Below are positions 8,849-18,516 of a stretch of 64,000 bases of DNA, piece after piece (position 1 is the stretch's first letter; each line of letters opens with the position of its first letter). Below the pieces are notes generated by a model. It ran no database searches. It had not been told where the DNA came from and worked only from the letters and a program-made list of their open reading frames with translations. This stretch comes from Pseudoalteromonas spongiae UST010723-006 (lineage in GTDB: Bacteria; Pseudomonadota; Gammaproteobacteria; Enterobacterales; Alteromonadaceae), in assembly GCF_000238255.3 (NCBI RefSeq), contig NZ_CP011040.1:1054001-1118000 (forward strand), written 5' to 3'. Position numbers and translations under genes: made by a program.

Positions 8849-10060
8849 TTAAGAGATAGATTTTTCGGAGATTTGTTTCCATTTGCTGTACCAACGCACA
8901 ACTTCATTAATGGGTTTTGGCCGACAGATAAAAAAGCCCTGTAATAAAATGCCAATTTCAGTTTGGCGCAAGTACTCTAAATCTTCAATATCTTCTACGC
9001 CTTCTGCAACAAGCTCTACTTTTTGCTCTTTTGCAATATCGATAAGCGACTTAACAATCACTTGAGAAAATTTATCATCACGAATGCTCGAAATAAAACA
9101 TCTGTCTATTTTAATCTCAGTGAAAGGCAAGGTTCTTAACTGATTTAAATTGGTAAATCCCGTACCAAAATCATCAAGCGCAATACCATAACCATGCATG
9201 CGCAAACGGTTTAACGTTTCCAGTTGTTCAGGCGTACGCAACGCATATTCTTCGGTTACTTCAATAATAAATTGGCTTGGCTCTAATCCGTTAACACACA
9301 ATATGGTCGCCATTTGTTCGGCGCAAAATGAATCTTGCATTTGTTTGGGTGATAAATTAATTGCCAGTTTAAAATCGTGGTCAAAAATCACCTGCAACTC
9401 GCAATAATGTCGTGCGGCTTTTTCAACAAGCTGAAAAGTAATAATATTTTCGATGCAAAGGGATACAGCAGTCGGCAAAAAATGTTGCGGTAAAATGGCG
9501 TCAATACGTCCAGGCTTTACGATTCTTGCAAGAATTTCCAAACTGTCGACGCGGTTAGTTTGGCTGTTAATTTTAGGTTGGTAGTAAGGTTCAATTTGCT
9601 GGTTTTCAATGGCTTCTATCAGTTCTTGTTCAGAGAGGTATTGCAAGGTTTGCATTTTAACAACATTGAGTGTTTTTAGCCGGTCTAACACCATTTCAAT
9701 TTGTTTAACGCTAACAGGCTTTGACAAATTGCCAATAAGCCGGACTTTGTGAATTTTAGCAAGGTCGGCGGCCAGCGAGATTACACGTTCATCCATTTCA
9801 GAAACAATTGCCACACCGCCATTAAAGCCAATTTCACCTAACTGCCTAATAAATGCCATACCGTCTAATTCAGGCATATTTAAATCAGTTAATACGCAGT
9901 GATAAGCTGAACTATCTTTTTTGATTTCGTCAAATGCAAGACGCGCGGAAGAGAAGGTCTCGGTATTTTGATAGCCGAGGCCATTGAGCATTGCTTTTAG
10001 CGTTAACAACATGGTTTTCGAGTCGTCAACAATCGCAATTTTAATTAAATTTTTATGCAT
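8849..10060 (-). CDS. Response regulator with EAL phosphodiesterase output
   Basis: A 403-residue cytoplasmic protein: receiver domain (about 6-125, acid pocket D12-D13, phosphoacceptor D59, conserved Lys in NLSKP) followed by an EAL domain (about 150-395) that hydrolyses c-di-GMP. The catalytic elements are present: SLEILARI (EIL variant of EAL), INLSP, IIEVTEE, ALDDFGTG, EIKIDRCFI, LVAEGVED and LLQGFFICRP. It therefore looks active, with only a conservative A-to-I change in the name motif. No cognate histidine kinase is adjacent. It resembles stand-alone VieA/RocR-type regulators but lacks an HTH. It diverges from the FAS1 lipoprotein gene. Confidence 0.9.
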   Translation of the reverse strand: MHKNLIKIAIVDDSKTMLLTLKAMLNGLGYQNTETFSSARLAFDEIKKDSSAYHCVLTDLNMPELDGMAFIRQLGEIGFNGGVAIVSEMDERVISLAADLAKIHKVRLIGNLSKPVSVKQIEMVLDRLKTLNVVKMQTLQYLSEQELIEAIENQQIEPYYQPKINSQTNRVDSLEILARIVKPGRIDAILPQHFLPTAVSLCIENIITFQLVEKAARHYCELQVIFDHDFKLAINLSPKQMQDSFCAEQMATILCVNGLEPSQFIIEVTEEYALRTPEQLETLNRLRMHGYGIALDDFGTGFTNLNQLRTLPFTEIKIDRCFISSIRDDKFSQVIVKSLIDIAKEQKVELVAEGVEDIEDLEYLRQTEIGILLQGFFICRPKPINEVVRWYSKWKQISEKSIS

Positions 10061-10291
10061 GTCGCATTCCTTGCAAGTAAGAACATCTTTGACGCCAGCC
10101 CTTTCCTTTATAAGTCTAGTAACAAACTGAAAGATTACAAAAATTTAATCGTCAAATAGTAGATCATTTTGCGTTTAGTTTATTCATTAAAAATGATTAA
10201 CAAAACCGAAAGCTCACATTAATTTGATCTAGTTAAATTTTTAACCCGTACAAGATCTCGCCAGTTAATTATCAAAAAAAGGATAAACAAG

Positions 10292-12487
10292 GTGAGAAAT
10301 TTATTAAAAATAGCACTTTTAGTGTCATCAACGCTTGTAGTAACTGGGTGTAACGACGATGACGACGATCATAAAGTGGAAACGCCAACGACGCCTGTTG
10401 CCACACCAACAACAGTGGTCGACGTTGCAGTGAGCGACGGCAACTTTACAACGCTAGTCGCTGCGCTTGAAGCAACGGGTCTTGACGAAACGCTTGCAAA
10501 TACTGATGCCAATTTTACCGTATTTGCGCCTACCGACGCTGCATTTGCGCTGTTACCTGAGGGCACTGTTGAAGCGCTGTTAGCCGATACAGAGACGCTT
10601 TCTAATATCCTCACATACCACGTTATAGCGGACAAAGTCGATGCGGCGACGGCAATATCAAGCGCAGGGTCAAAAGTAACCATGGTTAATGGTGATTCGG
10701 TGGGTTTATCGCTCGACGATGATAATTTACTTGTAAACACTGTTACCGTTACGTCTGCCGACATTATGGCCGACAACGGTATAATTCACGTTATTGATGC
10801 TGTGCTAATGCCCCCAACAGATAAAGGTATGCCAACGGCAAATATTGTTGAGACCGCAGTTGCAGCAGGTACGTTTAATACGCTTGTTGCGGCTTTACAA
10901 GCAACAAATTTAGATGCAGTGCTCGCTGATGAGTCGAAAATGTATACGGTATTTGCACCAACTGATGATGCTTTTGCAATGCTTGGTGAAGAAACCATTA
11001 ATACATTACTTGCAAATACCGATGTGTTAAGCAGTATTTTGTTGCAGCATGTTGTGATGGGTGAAGTTGACTCTGTTACTGCATTTACCCTAAACGGTAT
11101 GGAAGCTGAAACAGCTTCTGGTGCTAAATTGCCTGTATCAATCAACTCAGAAACAGATTCACTGATGTTCGGCGGTGCTAAAGTTGTTACCAAAGACATT
11201 CACACTACCAACGGAATTATTCACGTAATTGATGCTGTTATTGTGGGTGATGTAAGTGTGCCTGAGCCTGTTGGCAATATTGTTGATGTCGCCTCACAAG
11301 CAGGTTCATTCAACACATTATTAATCGCCGCGGCTGCCGCGGATCTTGCTGAAGTACTTGCAGACGAATCTGCAACTTACACCGTTTTTGCACCAACAGA
11401 TGCTGCATTTGCACAACTTCCTGAAAGTACATTAAATGCCCTACTTGCCGATACAGAAGCGCTAAAAAATGTATTGCTCTACCACGTTATTGCTGATGCG
11501 AAAGTAATGTCGGATGGCGCCGTAGCTGTTGCGAATAGCGAAAATAATAAGGTGACTATGGCAAACACTCAAATGGCCGCCTTATCACTTTCAGGCTCTG
11601 ATTTGTACATAAATGCGTCTAAAGTCTCTGCTGCCAATGTTGAAGCAAGTAATGGCGTAATTCACGTGGTTGACCAAGTCATTTTACCTCCATCAATGAA
11701 AGGCGAACCGACTCAGAACATCGTTGAGGTTGCCGTATCCAATCCTGACTTTACAACCCTAGTGACTGCGTTACAAGCTGCAAATTTAGTCGATGCACTC
11801 GCTGATGAAACTAAGTCTTACACGGTATTCGCGCCAACTAATGCTGCGTTTGATAAAATCCCAGACGATGCGTTAACAGCATTACTTGCCGACAATACGG
11901 CTTTAACAAATGTGTTATTGCAACATGTTGTGGCTGCTGAGATCGATTCTGTTTCTGCGTATGCAGCAAATGGTAAAGCAGTAGACACTCTTGCAAATAA
12001 TGATGTATCAGTGGATCTAATTAATTACACCGAATCAACTAATTCGGCGTCAGATGAAGTTGCCTATGATGCTGCAGGTCAAATGCTAGTCGGCGGTAAT
12101 GGCTCTGCCAAAGCAGGTTACACGCTCTATGTGTTCGATAATGACCTCGGTCAAGCTAGTAGTACATGTGTTGATGCATGTGCGGATGCATGGCCGCCAG
12201 TAATGGTTACTGATGAGATGGTTGATAATATTCAAGGCTTAAGCGTTATTACACGTGCTGACGGTACCAAGCAAGCCGCGTTTATGGGTCGCCCTTTATA
12301 CTTCTATGCTCAGGACATGGCACCTGGTGAAAGCAAAGGTGACGGCGTAAATAATCTATGGTGGAAAGTGTCACTGCCTCAGGTGGCACTTCAAGTGCAA
12401 GGCGCAAACGTGGTGACAACCGATATTTACACTACCAACGGTGTGATTCATGTGATTGATACCGTAATCACTGAAACCCTAAATTAA
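10292..12487 (+). CDS. Lipoprotein with four FAS1 domains, the last interrupted
   Basis: A 731-residue surface or periplasmic lipoprotein. The GTG start follows AAAGGA. The signal peptide ends in a lipobox VVTGC (Cys20), then an acidic NDDDDD stretch. Four fasciclin domains follow (about 44-172, 180-313, 328-462 and 472-728), each with YTVFAPT.AAF and a closing NGVIHVIDxVI strand. FAS1 domains mediate adhesion. The fourth is split: about 100 residues (590-690) with TLYVFDND, CVDACADAWPP and RPLYFYAQD match the 'secreted repeat'/Lipoprotein_15 family, after which the FAS1 C-terminal strands resume. It ends at a strong terminator convergent with the sensor gene. Confidence 0.9.
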   Translation: MRNLLKIALLVSSTLVVTGCNDDDDDHKVETPTTPVATPTTVVDVAVSDGNFTTLVAALEATGLDETLANTDANFTVFAPTDAAFALLPEGTVEALLADTETLSNILTYHVIADKVDAATAISSAGSKVTMVNGDSVGLSLDDDNLLVNTVTVTSADIMADNGIIHVIDAVLMPPTDKGMPTANIVETAVAAGTFNTLVAALQATNLDAVLADESKMYTVFAPTDDAFAMLGEETINTLLANTDVLSSILLQHVVMGEVDSVTAFTLNGMEAETASGAKLPVSINSETDSLMFGGAKVVTKDIHTTNGIIHVIDAVIVGDVSVPEPVGNIVDVASQAGSFNTLLIAAAAADLAEVLADESATYTVFAPTDAAFAQLPESTLNALLADTEALKNVLLYHVIADAKVMSDGAVAVANSENNKVTMANTQMAALSLSGSDLYINASKVSAANVEASNGVIHVVDQVILPPSMKGEPTQNIVEVAVSNPDFTTLVTALQAANLVDALADETKSYTVFAPTNAAFDKIPDDALTALLADNTALTNVLLQHVVAAEIDSVSAYAANGKAVDTLANNDVSVDLINYTESTNSASDEVAYDAAGQMLVGGNGSAKAGYTLYVFDNDLGQASSTCVDACADAWPPVMVTDEMVDNIQGLSVITRADGTKQAAFMGRPLYFYAQDMAPGESKGDGVNNLWWKVSLPQVALQVQGANVVTTDIYTTNGVIHVIDTVITETLN

Positions 12488-12503
12488 CACTCCCTTCGTG
12501 TTT

Positions 12504-12527
12504 AAGGGGCTGAAAAGCCCCTTTTTT
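12504..12527 (+). terminator. Rho-independent terminator after the FAS1 gene
   Basis: Stem AAGGGGCT/AGCCCCTT with a GAAA loop, its T-run continuing to six T's. It lies between convergent genes and touches the stop codon of the sensor gene at 12526. Confidence 0.92.
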
Positions 12528-15500
12528 ATGCGTTCTTACAGGCGTTAATTTTACGTGATACGTCGCTTTGGAATTCCTCACTTAAAAACGTAGTTGCCGG
12601 TACCGGTTTGGCAAAATAAAACCCTTGTAGGTTATAACAGCCCAAACGTTTTAGCACAGTAACTTGTGTAAGTTCTTCAACACCTTCGGCAATACAGTAA
12701 CTACCTAAATTTTTCGCTAAATCCGCAATAGTTTGTACGATTGCTTGGTTTGTGCGGCTGGATAACATTTGACGAATAAAACTCTGATCTATCTTAATCA
12801 CATCAATTGGAAATTGGTTGATATAAGTTAACGACGAATACCCGGTGCCAAAATCATCCAAATACAGTTTAAAACCCGCTTTTTGCAAGCGCTCTAGTTG
12901 CTCAAGGGCGTTCACTGTATCTTCAATCAAAATACCTTCGGTAATTTCTAAGCGAATTTGACGTGGCGATACGTTGTTGTCGGCTAAAATAGTGACAAAT
13001 CGCTCAACCAAGTTAGGCTGGGTAATATGTAGTGCAGATAAGTTAATTGATAGATAGCGGTTCGCATTACTTGCTAACCATGACGCTAACTCTGTTGTCG
13101 CTGTTTCAAGCGCTATTTCGGTAATCGCGACAATTTGCCCAATTTGCTCAGCCAACGGAATAAATACTCCCGGTGAAATCATGTCACCGTCTTTAAACCA
13201 GCGCAATAGCAACTCAACACCCACTACTTTTTGTGATTGCGTATTAACAATAGGTTGATAGAAGTTAGTAAGCTGACGATTTTGTACTGCGTTAACTAAT
13301 TCGTTTTCAAGCAACATACGGTTGCGCGCTTCTTTGTTGAGCTGCTCAGTGTAAAAACGGTAACAGTTGCGACCACTGTTTTTTGCGTGGATCATCGCAA
13401 TGTCTGCTTTTTGTATTAATTCTTCAGTAGTTTCGGCGTCAAATGGGTAAAACGAAATACCGATTGATGAACTAATATTGACTGTATTACCGCCAATTTT
13501 ATAGGGTTTGGCAAGTTGGCTGTTGAGCTCGTTAGCGTATTGGCTAATTTCTTGTGGCGAAACCACATCATCAAATAGTACTATAAACTCATCGCCACTT
13601 TGACGCCCCACACTGTGTTGTTCACCAACAACTGCGGTCATGCGTTTTGCAGCTTCAACCAACAACCGATCGCCAATGCTGTGACCAAGTGAATCATTCA
13701 CTTGTTTAAAGCGGTCAAGATCAATAAATAGCACCGCGATCACTTTGTTTTGTGCATGCAGCAAGGCTTGTTCGATGCGATCGTTAATTAAACTGCGATT
13801 AGCCAATTGTGTTAGGTGGTCGAAATTCGCCATTTGCGTAAGCTTCTTCTCAGCCGCCTTTTGCTGCGTCAAATCCGATACAACTACTACATAGTTACTA
13901 ACACTCTCGTCACCAATCGCTGAAATTGATAACAATACGTCAATAGTTTCGTTGTCAAACACCCAAGTTTCTTCGCGACGTAAGTGCTCGCCAACCCTAA
14001 GCCTAGCTAATTGCTCAATGTAAAATGCTTGACGTTGCTCGTCAAACAACGCCAATAATGTATCTTGGGTCGCGTCTTCCGAATGTGTTGAAAAACGTTT
14101 ATTAAACGCTTCGTTTGATACAACTAATTTAAATTTGCTGTCCAGAATAATTAGCCACTCGTTCATTTTACGCAGTGCTTCACCGTAGAGCCGAGCTTGG
14201 ATTTCCTTATTTTTGGTTTCGCTAATATTGGTGTAAGTCCCTGCATAAACGGGGTTTTCTTCATTTTTACTTTCTTTAGAACGCTTACCTAAATCACGAT
14301 ACCATACCCACTCACCGCTTTTTGCACGCATGCGGTACGTCACATCCCACAAATTGGTTTCACCACTTGAAAATGCTCGCCATTTTGCTTCTAAACGAAT
14401 ACGATCTTCAGGATGGATTAGTGACATATGGTCATGAAGAGTGGTAAGCATTTCACGCTCATAACCTAAATCGGAAACAATTCGTTCTTGATCCAACTGC
14501 TGGTTATGACTGTTATACACCCACACACCGCTGTTACTTGCTTCAAGTGCTAAACGTGCGCGCTGCTTTGCCGCCATAGATTCATCATGGAGCTGTTGTA
14601 GCCTATGTTGCTGTTTAACGCGCTTTATATAGATAAACGTAAAACTACCAAGAAACAGAATAATATAGCCAACAATGGCATATGGTGATGTCCAGGGATT
14701 ATGCTTGACATAAAATGAAAACGTTTCAGGCTTGCCAAGTTGCCCATCTTTTAACGAGTAGGCTGCGACGTTGAAGGTATAATCACCAGGCAACAAGCGG
14801 GTAAACTCAATGTTATTTTTACCGTACTGTTCATAAACGACACTGCTTGGCCCTTGTAAATCGACACGGTACTTAATTTGCTTTTGATTGGCAAAGTCAA
14901 AGTTAGAAAAGTGAAATTTCAGGCCAAAATCATCATGTTCAAGCGATAATTGTTGCTCCATTAAACCTGACAAAGTAAGTTTCTCATCACGAGATTTTAG
15001 CTCAACATCAAGTAACCTTACCGGTTTGTCGTTTCGGCTTTTTTCAATTTCTTCGGCGTTAAACAAAATAATGCCCGCGGGTGTAGTAAACGCAATACGG
15101 CCATCTTTTAATTTATGTGGCGCACTGTAGACCTCATCACTTATCAACCCTTGCTCGTGGGTATACTGATTAAGTGCATCTAAGTCTTTATCATATTTGA
15201 TTAAGCCACTTTGCGAACTAAACCACAGTGCGCCGTTATCACTTTGCGTGACACTGAATAACCGATTATCCGGCAAACCATCGGCAAAGGTAATTTCTTT
15301 TTGTTGTTGGTATTTATCATCAAGGGCCACTATGCCGTGAGCGTTATAAGCAATCCAAATTGTATTATCTGCATCTCGTGTCCAGTCAGATACAAATTTA
15401 AAATCGTGTACTTGATAGTTGTCGATCTGATGAATCAAATCAAATGTATCTTCTTGATAGTTATATTGATAAATCGCACCACCAACGCTATAAAGCACGC

Positions 15501-17004
15501 CAGAATCGTCTACAAAGCTTTTCATAAAGCCAATTGATAAATCTGGATCAAAGTGTTTATCAAGACTGTTAAGAGAAGTGAGAGCATTTTTCTGTGTATC
15601 TAAAATAAAATGCCCTTTGTAACTAACAAATATCAAACGATGTTTGTCTAGTGGGTGAACACCGTAAGGATATAGCTCAGTGAATTCTTTATTAACTTCT
15701 GCAGATAAGTTGGTCGGCACAATAACTTCTTTTTCAGTGTCAAAAAGTGTCAATCCCTCACTGTGTACCAGCCAAATCTTTCCATCACCTGCGTCAAAAA
15801 TATACTGAATAAAGTGCTTTCCCCACTTATTTTTGGGGTTCTCATTAACGAAGAAATGTTTAGTTTCTTTTGTTTCAGTATTTAGTTTTGTCAGGCCATT
15901 CTCGGTTGCAACCCAAAGCGTACCTGCTTGCAATTCAATAAAGTCGGTTACCGATGAATTAGACAAATCGATACCAGACGCTTTACTGTAACTTGAAAAT
16001 CGTTGTAAATCAGGGTGCCAGTAATAAACACCCTTTGACTCAGACGCAAGCCAAAGTAGCCCGCTGTCGTCTTGGTAAATGTCTTTAATAGCATCGTTAC
16101 TGACTAACGGGTGGCGTTTTGAATATTGCGCAAGCAAATTTAACTCAAACGACATTGGATCAAAGCGATACAGTCCTTTTTCAGAGCCAATATAAAATGC
16201 ATCTGCATTTCTAACCACACCCCAAATATTTAAATCGGGAATAAGCTGCATGGGTTTAGCATCTTTTTCATCGAGTTTAAGTGCAAACAACCCTTCAACC
16301 GTGCCAATTAATAAACCTAAACGATGATCCCATGCTAAATATTTTACATTGTTGTTATCATAGGTATCTTGTATGTTAGAGGGTTTATGGTGCGTTAACC
16401 CTGCACCACCTGTCTCGATATGATAGACATAAAGGCCTTTCGAAGTACCAAAGTATATGTATTCTCCTTTGTAAAACAGGGTACGAATAAGGTCTTGATT
16501 TTCATTCAATGAAAATAAAATTTTCAATTGTTTATCGGCAACACTATACGAAACCAAGTGGCGACCAATTGCTAATATCAAATCGTCCTTAACTTCAATA
16601 ATGCTCTCAATACTTAAATATTCGTCCTTAGTTTCAACTAATTTACCATCATAAAAACGTGTTGCTTCAAGTGTAAGAGGATCAACGAAATAAGCACCGC
16701 TATAATACGTGCTAACAATCAAACTGCCATTTTTTAGCGAATGAAGTGCAATAATGCCATTGTTTGCGAATACATTATCAGGGCCTATGACTCTCTCAAA
16801 TTCGTACCCATCAAAGCGATTCAAACCATAATCTGTGGCCACCCATAAGTAACCATAGTTATCTTGCAGCGTTTGGTTGACATAGCTTTGTGATAATCCA
16901 TCTTCAACGGAGTAATTTTTCAGATACCGGCTATATTCCGCAGTAAACGCATTGCTGGATGCAAAGAGTAAGACAAGAACAAAAGAAAAGACTTTATGAA
17001 ACAA
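12526..17004 (-). CDS. Propeller-PAS-PAS-GGDEF-EAL membrane sensor
   Basis: A 1492-residue c-di-GMP protein anchored in the inner membrane. A signal peptide (1-22) leads to a periplasmic two-component-regulator-type beta-propeller (about 25-690, repeats such as YGLNRFDGYEF and DDSGLLWLASESKGVYYW) and a Y_Y_Y domain. One TM helix follows (about 775-797), then two cytoplasmic PAS modules (about 820-1050), a GGDEF domain (about 1065-1225; site GRQSGDEFIVLF, SGDEF variant) and an EAL domain (about 1235-1480; VELLLRW, EITEG, DDFGTGYSS, IKIDQSFI, EGVEE, LQGFYF). The phosphodiesterase motifs are intact, while the cyclase site has Ser for the first Gly. The propeller suggests sensing of an extracellular sugar or polymer, but the ligand is unknown. 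Confidence 0.9.
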   Translation of the reverse strand: MFHKVFSFVLVLLFASSNAFTAEYSRYLKNYSVEDGLSQSYVNQTLQDNYGYLWVATDYGLNRFDGYEFERVIGPDNVFANNGIIALHSLKNGSLIVSTYYSGAYFVDPLTLEATRFYDGKLVETKDEYLSIESIIEVKDDLILAIGRHLVSYSVADKQLKILFSLNENQDLIRTLFYKGEYIYFGTSKGLYVYHIETGGAGLTHHKPSNIQDTYDNNNVKYLAWDHRLGLLIGTVEGLFALKLDEKDAKPMQLIPDLNIWGVVRNADAFYIGSEKGLYRFDPMSFELNLLAQYSKRHPLVSNDAIKDIYQDDSGLLWLASESKGVYYWHPDLQRFSSYSKASGIDLSNSSVTDFIELQAGTLWVATENGLTKLNTETKETKHFFVNENPKNKWGKHFIQYIFDAGDGKIWLVHSEGLTLFDTEKEVIVPTNLSAEVNKEFTELYPYGVHPLDKHRLIFVSYKGHFILDTQKNALTSLNSLDKHFDPDLSIGFMKSFVDDSGVLYSVGGAIYQYNYQEDTFDLIHQIDNYQVHDFKFVSDWTRDADNTIWIAYNAHGIVALDDKYQQQKEITFADGLPDNRLFSVTQSDNGALWFSSQSGLIKYDKDLDALNQYTHEQGLISDEVYSAPHKLKDGRIAFTTPAGIILFNAEEIEKSRNDKPVRLLDVELKSRDEKLTLSGLMEQQLSLEHDDFGLKFHFSNFDFANQKQIKYRVDLQGPSSVVYEQYGKNNIEFTRLLPGDYTFNVAAYSLKDGQLGKPETFSFYVKHNPWTSPYAIVGYIILFLGSFTFIYIKRVKQQHRLQQLHDESMAAKQRARLALEASNSGVWVYNSHNQQLDQERIVSDLGYEREMLTTLHDHMSLIHPEDRIRLEAKWRAFSSGETNLWDVTYRMRAKSGEWVWYRDLGKRSKESKNEENPVYAGTYTNISETKNKEIQARLYGEALRKMNEWLIILDSKFKLVVSNEAFNKRFSTHSEDATQDTLLALFDEQRQAFYIEQLARLRVGEHLRREETWVFDNETIDVLLSISAIGDESVSNYVVVVSDLTQQKAAEKKLTQMANFDHLTQLANRSLINDRIEQALLHAQNKVIAVLFIDLDRFKQVNDSLGHSIGDRLLVEAAKRMTAVVGEQHSVGRQSGDEFIVLFDDVVSPQEISQYANELNSQLAKPYKIGGNTVNISSSIGISFYPFDAETTEELIQKADIAMIHAKNSGRNCYRFYTEQLNKEARNRMLLENELVNAVQNRQLTNFYQPIVNTQSQKVVGVELLLRWFKDGDMISPGVFIPLAEQIGQIVAITEIALETATTELASWLASNANRYLSINLSALHITQPNLVERFVTILADNNVSPRQIRLEITEGILIEDTVNALEQLERLQKAGFKLYLDDFGTGYSSLTYINQFPIDVIKIDQSFIRQMLSSRTNQAIVQTIADLAKNLGSYCIAEGVEELTQVTVLKRLGCYNLQGFYFAKPVPATTFLSEEFQSDVSRKINACKNA

Positions 17005-17511
17005 AAAATTAAACCCTAGTCACATGAATCCGTTCAGAATATGAGAAGTAAACCAACGAGCCATCACTGCTGTCGTTTCATTAATACAGTGTAAAACACA
17101 ATGCATATTCAAAGAAGAAAAAATTGATCTGATTTAAAACAACTTCTTAACATTGCAAAACAAACTTTAAAGCAAAGCCAAACCCGTAACAAGCTGAAAT
17201 AGCTAATTATTAACGATAAAACACATATTACGAAATAGTCCTTTTGTCGTATCAAGTACTTTAAAGCTAACTTATACTTACCAAGTCCGATCTTGTCCTG
17301 ACAATATAACTTTATATATGCCTTTCATTTATAATAGCCCGTATTGGCCTAAGTGCGCGTATTTTGGCCATAAAACACAACAAAACATACATATTTAACC
17401 TGCACCCAAGTTAACTCCGTTTAAATTATGAAGTTCTTCACCTGTTTTAGTGCTTTTAAATCGCTTACTTTGTGCTACGACAGGCTGCGTTAAGGCCCTC
17501 TGGGTTACACA
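17005..17511. other. Intergenic region, 507 bp
   Basis: No gene seen. It holds the promoter side of the large sensor gene and the 3' side of the patatin gene, both on the minus strand. AT-rich, with no clear terminator, repeat or operator recognised. Confidence 0.55.
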
Positions 17512-18384
17512 TTACTCAATCAGTAAATAGTTATTTTTAAGCGCTTTTATACAGGTACTGTAGCCAAGCGCAATCATCTCAGCGGCCTTATCAAACTCTA
17601 ATGTGCCACAGGCATTACGGCTAATCTCAACCAGTACATCAGGCGGATATGCCGCTAATTTAGCAGCAGCTAAGTGAGACTGCATGGCATCAAATGCTTT
17701 ATCAGCTACTTCGTACGCCCCCAGTTTATTCACCTCTTTTTCTTCTTTATCAAATCGCAATGAATCAATAAAGCGTGAAATTGGGGATGTATCATCATGG
17801 GTTTCGACTTTTTCGATGGGCTCTGGTGGTGTTGCTTTTTCACTGCCTAAATTAACCGCTATTTTATAATCACTGTCATCATTAAACGTAGGCGCAATCG
17901 GCACAGGGTTTAACACACCGCCATCAATTAAAATTCTATTATTGGTTTCAATCGGTGTAAAAAACAAAGGAAGTGAAATCGATGCGCGGATCGCGTCGAA
18001 TAATGACCCCGAATTTAGCCATACTTCTTTACCGTTTAAAATATCAGACGCAACAGCCGTGTAGCTAATTGGTAACTCGGCAATCGTAATATCCCCTACC
18101 ATTTTCTTTAAGGTGTTGATTATTTTGTCGCCCTTTACCAACCCATTATTGCCCCACGCTAAATCAAGCAATGACACAATATCGTATTTGTCTATTTCTA
18201 AAATCCATTTCTCAAATTCAGGCAACTTACCTGCCGCATAAATACCACCGATTAAAGCACCAATTGAACACCCTGATATGGAACAAATCTCAAAGTTGTG
18301 CTGTTCTAGCGCTTTAATTACTCCGATATGCGCAAGCCCACGTGCACCGCCACTGCCTAAAATAAGTGAAATGCGTTTTTTCAT
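17512..18384 (-). CDS. Patatin-like phospholipase (RssA/NTE type)
   Basis: A 290-residue serine acyl hydrolase with the patatin catalytic dyad. It has the oxyanion loop GSGGARGLAHIG (residues 10-21), nucleophile Ser40 in GCSIG (GxSxG), and Asp154 in the DGG motif (LIDGGVLNPVPI). Length and the near N-terminal oxyanion loop fit bacterial RssA-like proteins. No signal peptide or TM segment is present, so it is probably cytoplasmic or peripherally membrane-bound, acting on phospholipid or lysophospholipid esters. It diverges from the chemoreceptor gene at 18517. No operon partner is visible. Confidence 0.9.
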   Translation of the reverse strand: MKKRISLILGSGGARGLAHIGVIKALEQHNFEICSISGCSIGALIGGIYAAGKLPEFEKWILEIDKYDIVSLLDLAWGNNGLVKGDKIINTLKKMVGDITIAELPISYTAVASDILNGKEVWLNSGSLFDAIRASISLPLFFTPIETNNRILIDGGVLNPVPIAPTFNDDSDYKIAVNLGSEKATPPEPIEKVETHDDTSPISRFIDSLRFDKEEKEVNKLGAYEVADKAFDAMQSHLAAAKLAAYPPDVLVEISRNACGTLEFDKAAEMIALGYSTCIKALKNNYLLIE

Positions 18385-18516
18385 CGTATTTATCTAATTT
18401 TAATGAATTTTTACCATTAATACATAAGATTACATACCGAAACAATAAGATCAGTTAAACTTATTAGCTGGGTTAAAAATCGATACCGTCACATCAACTC
18501 ATTTTGGAATAAGCGC

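Noticed and set aside
10369..11199. Two long minus-strand frames opposite the FAS1 lipoprotein gene
   Set aside because: They mirror the repetitive, Ala/Thr/Val-biased codons of the real gene, give Ser/Ala/Thr-rich low-complexity proteins, and have no RBS or family features.
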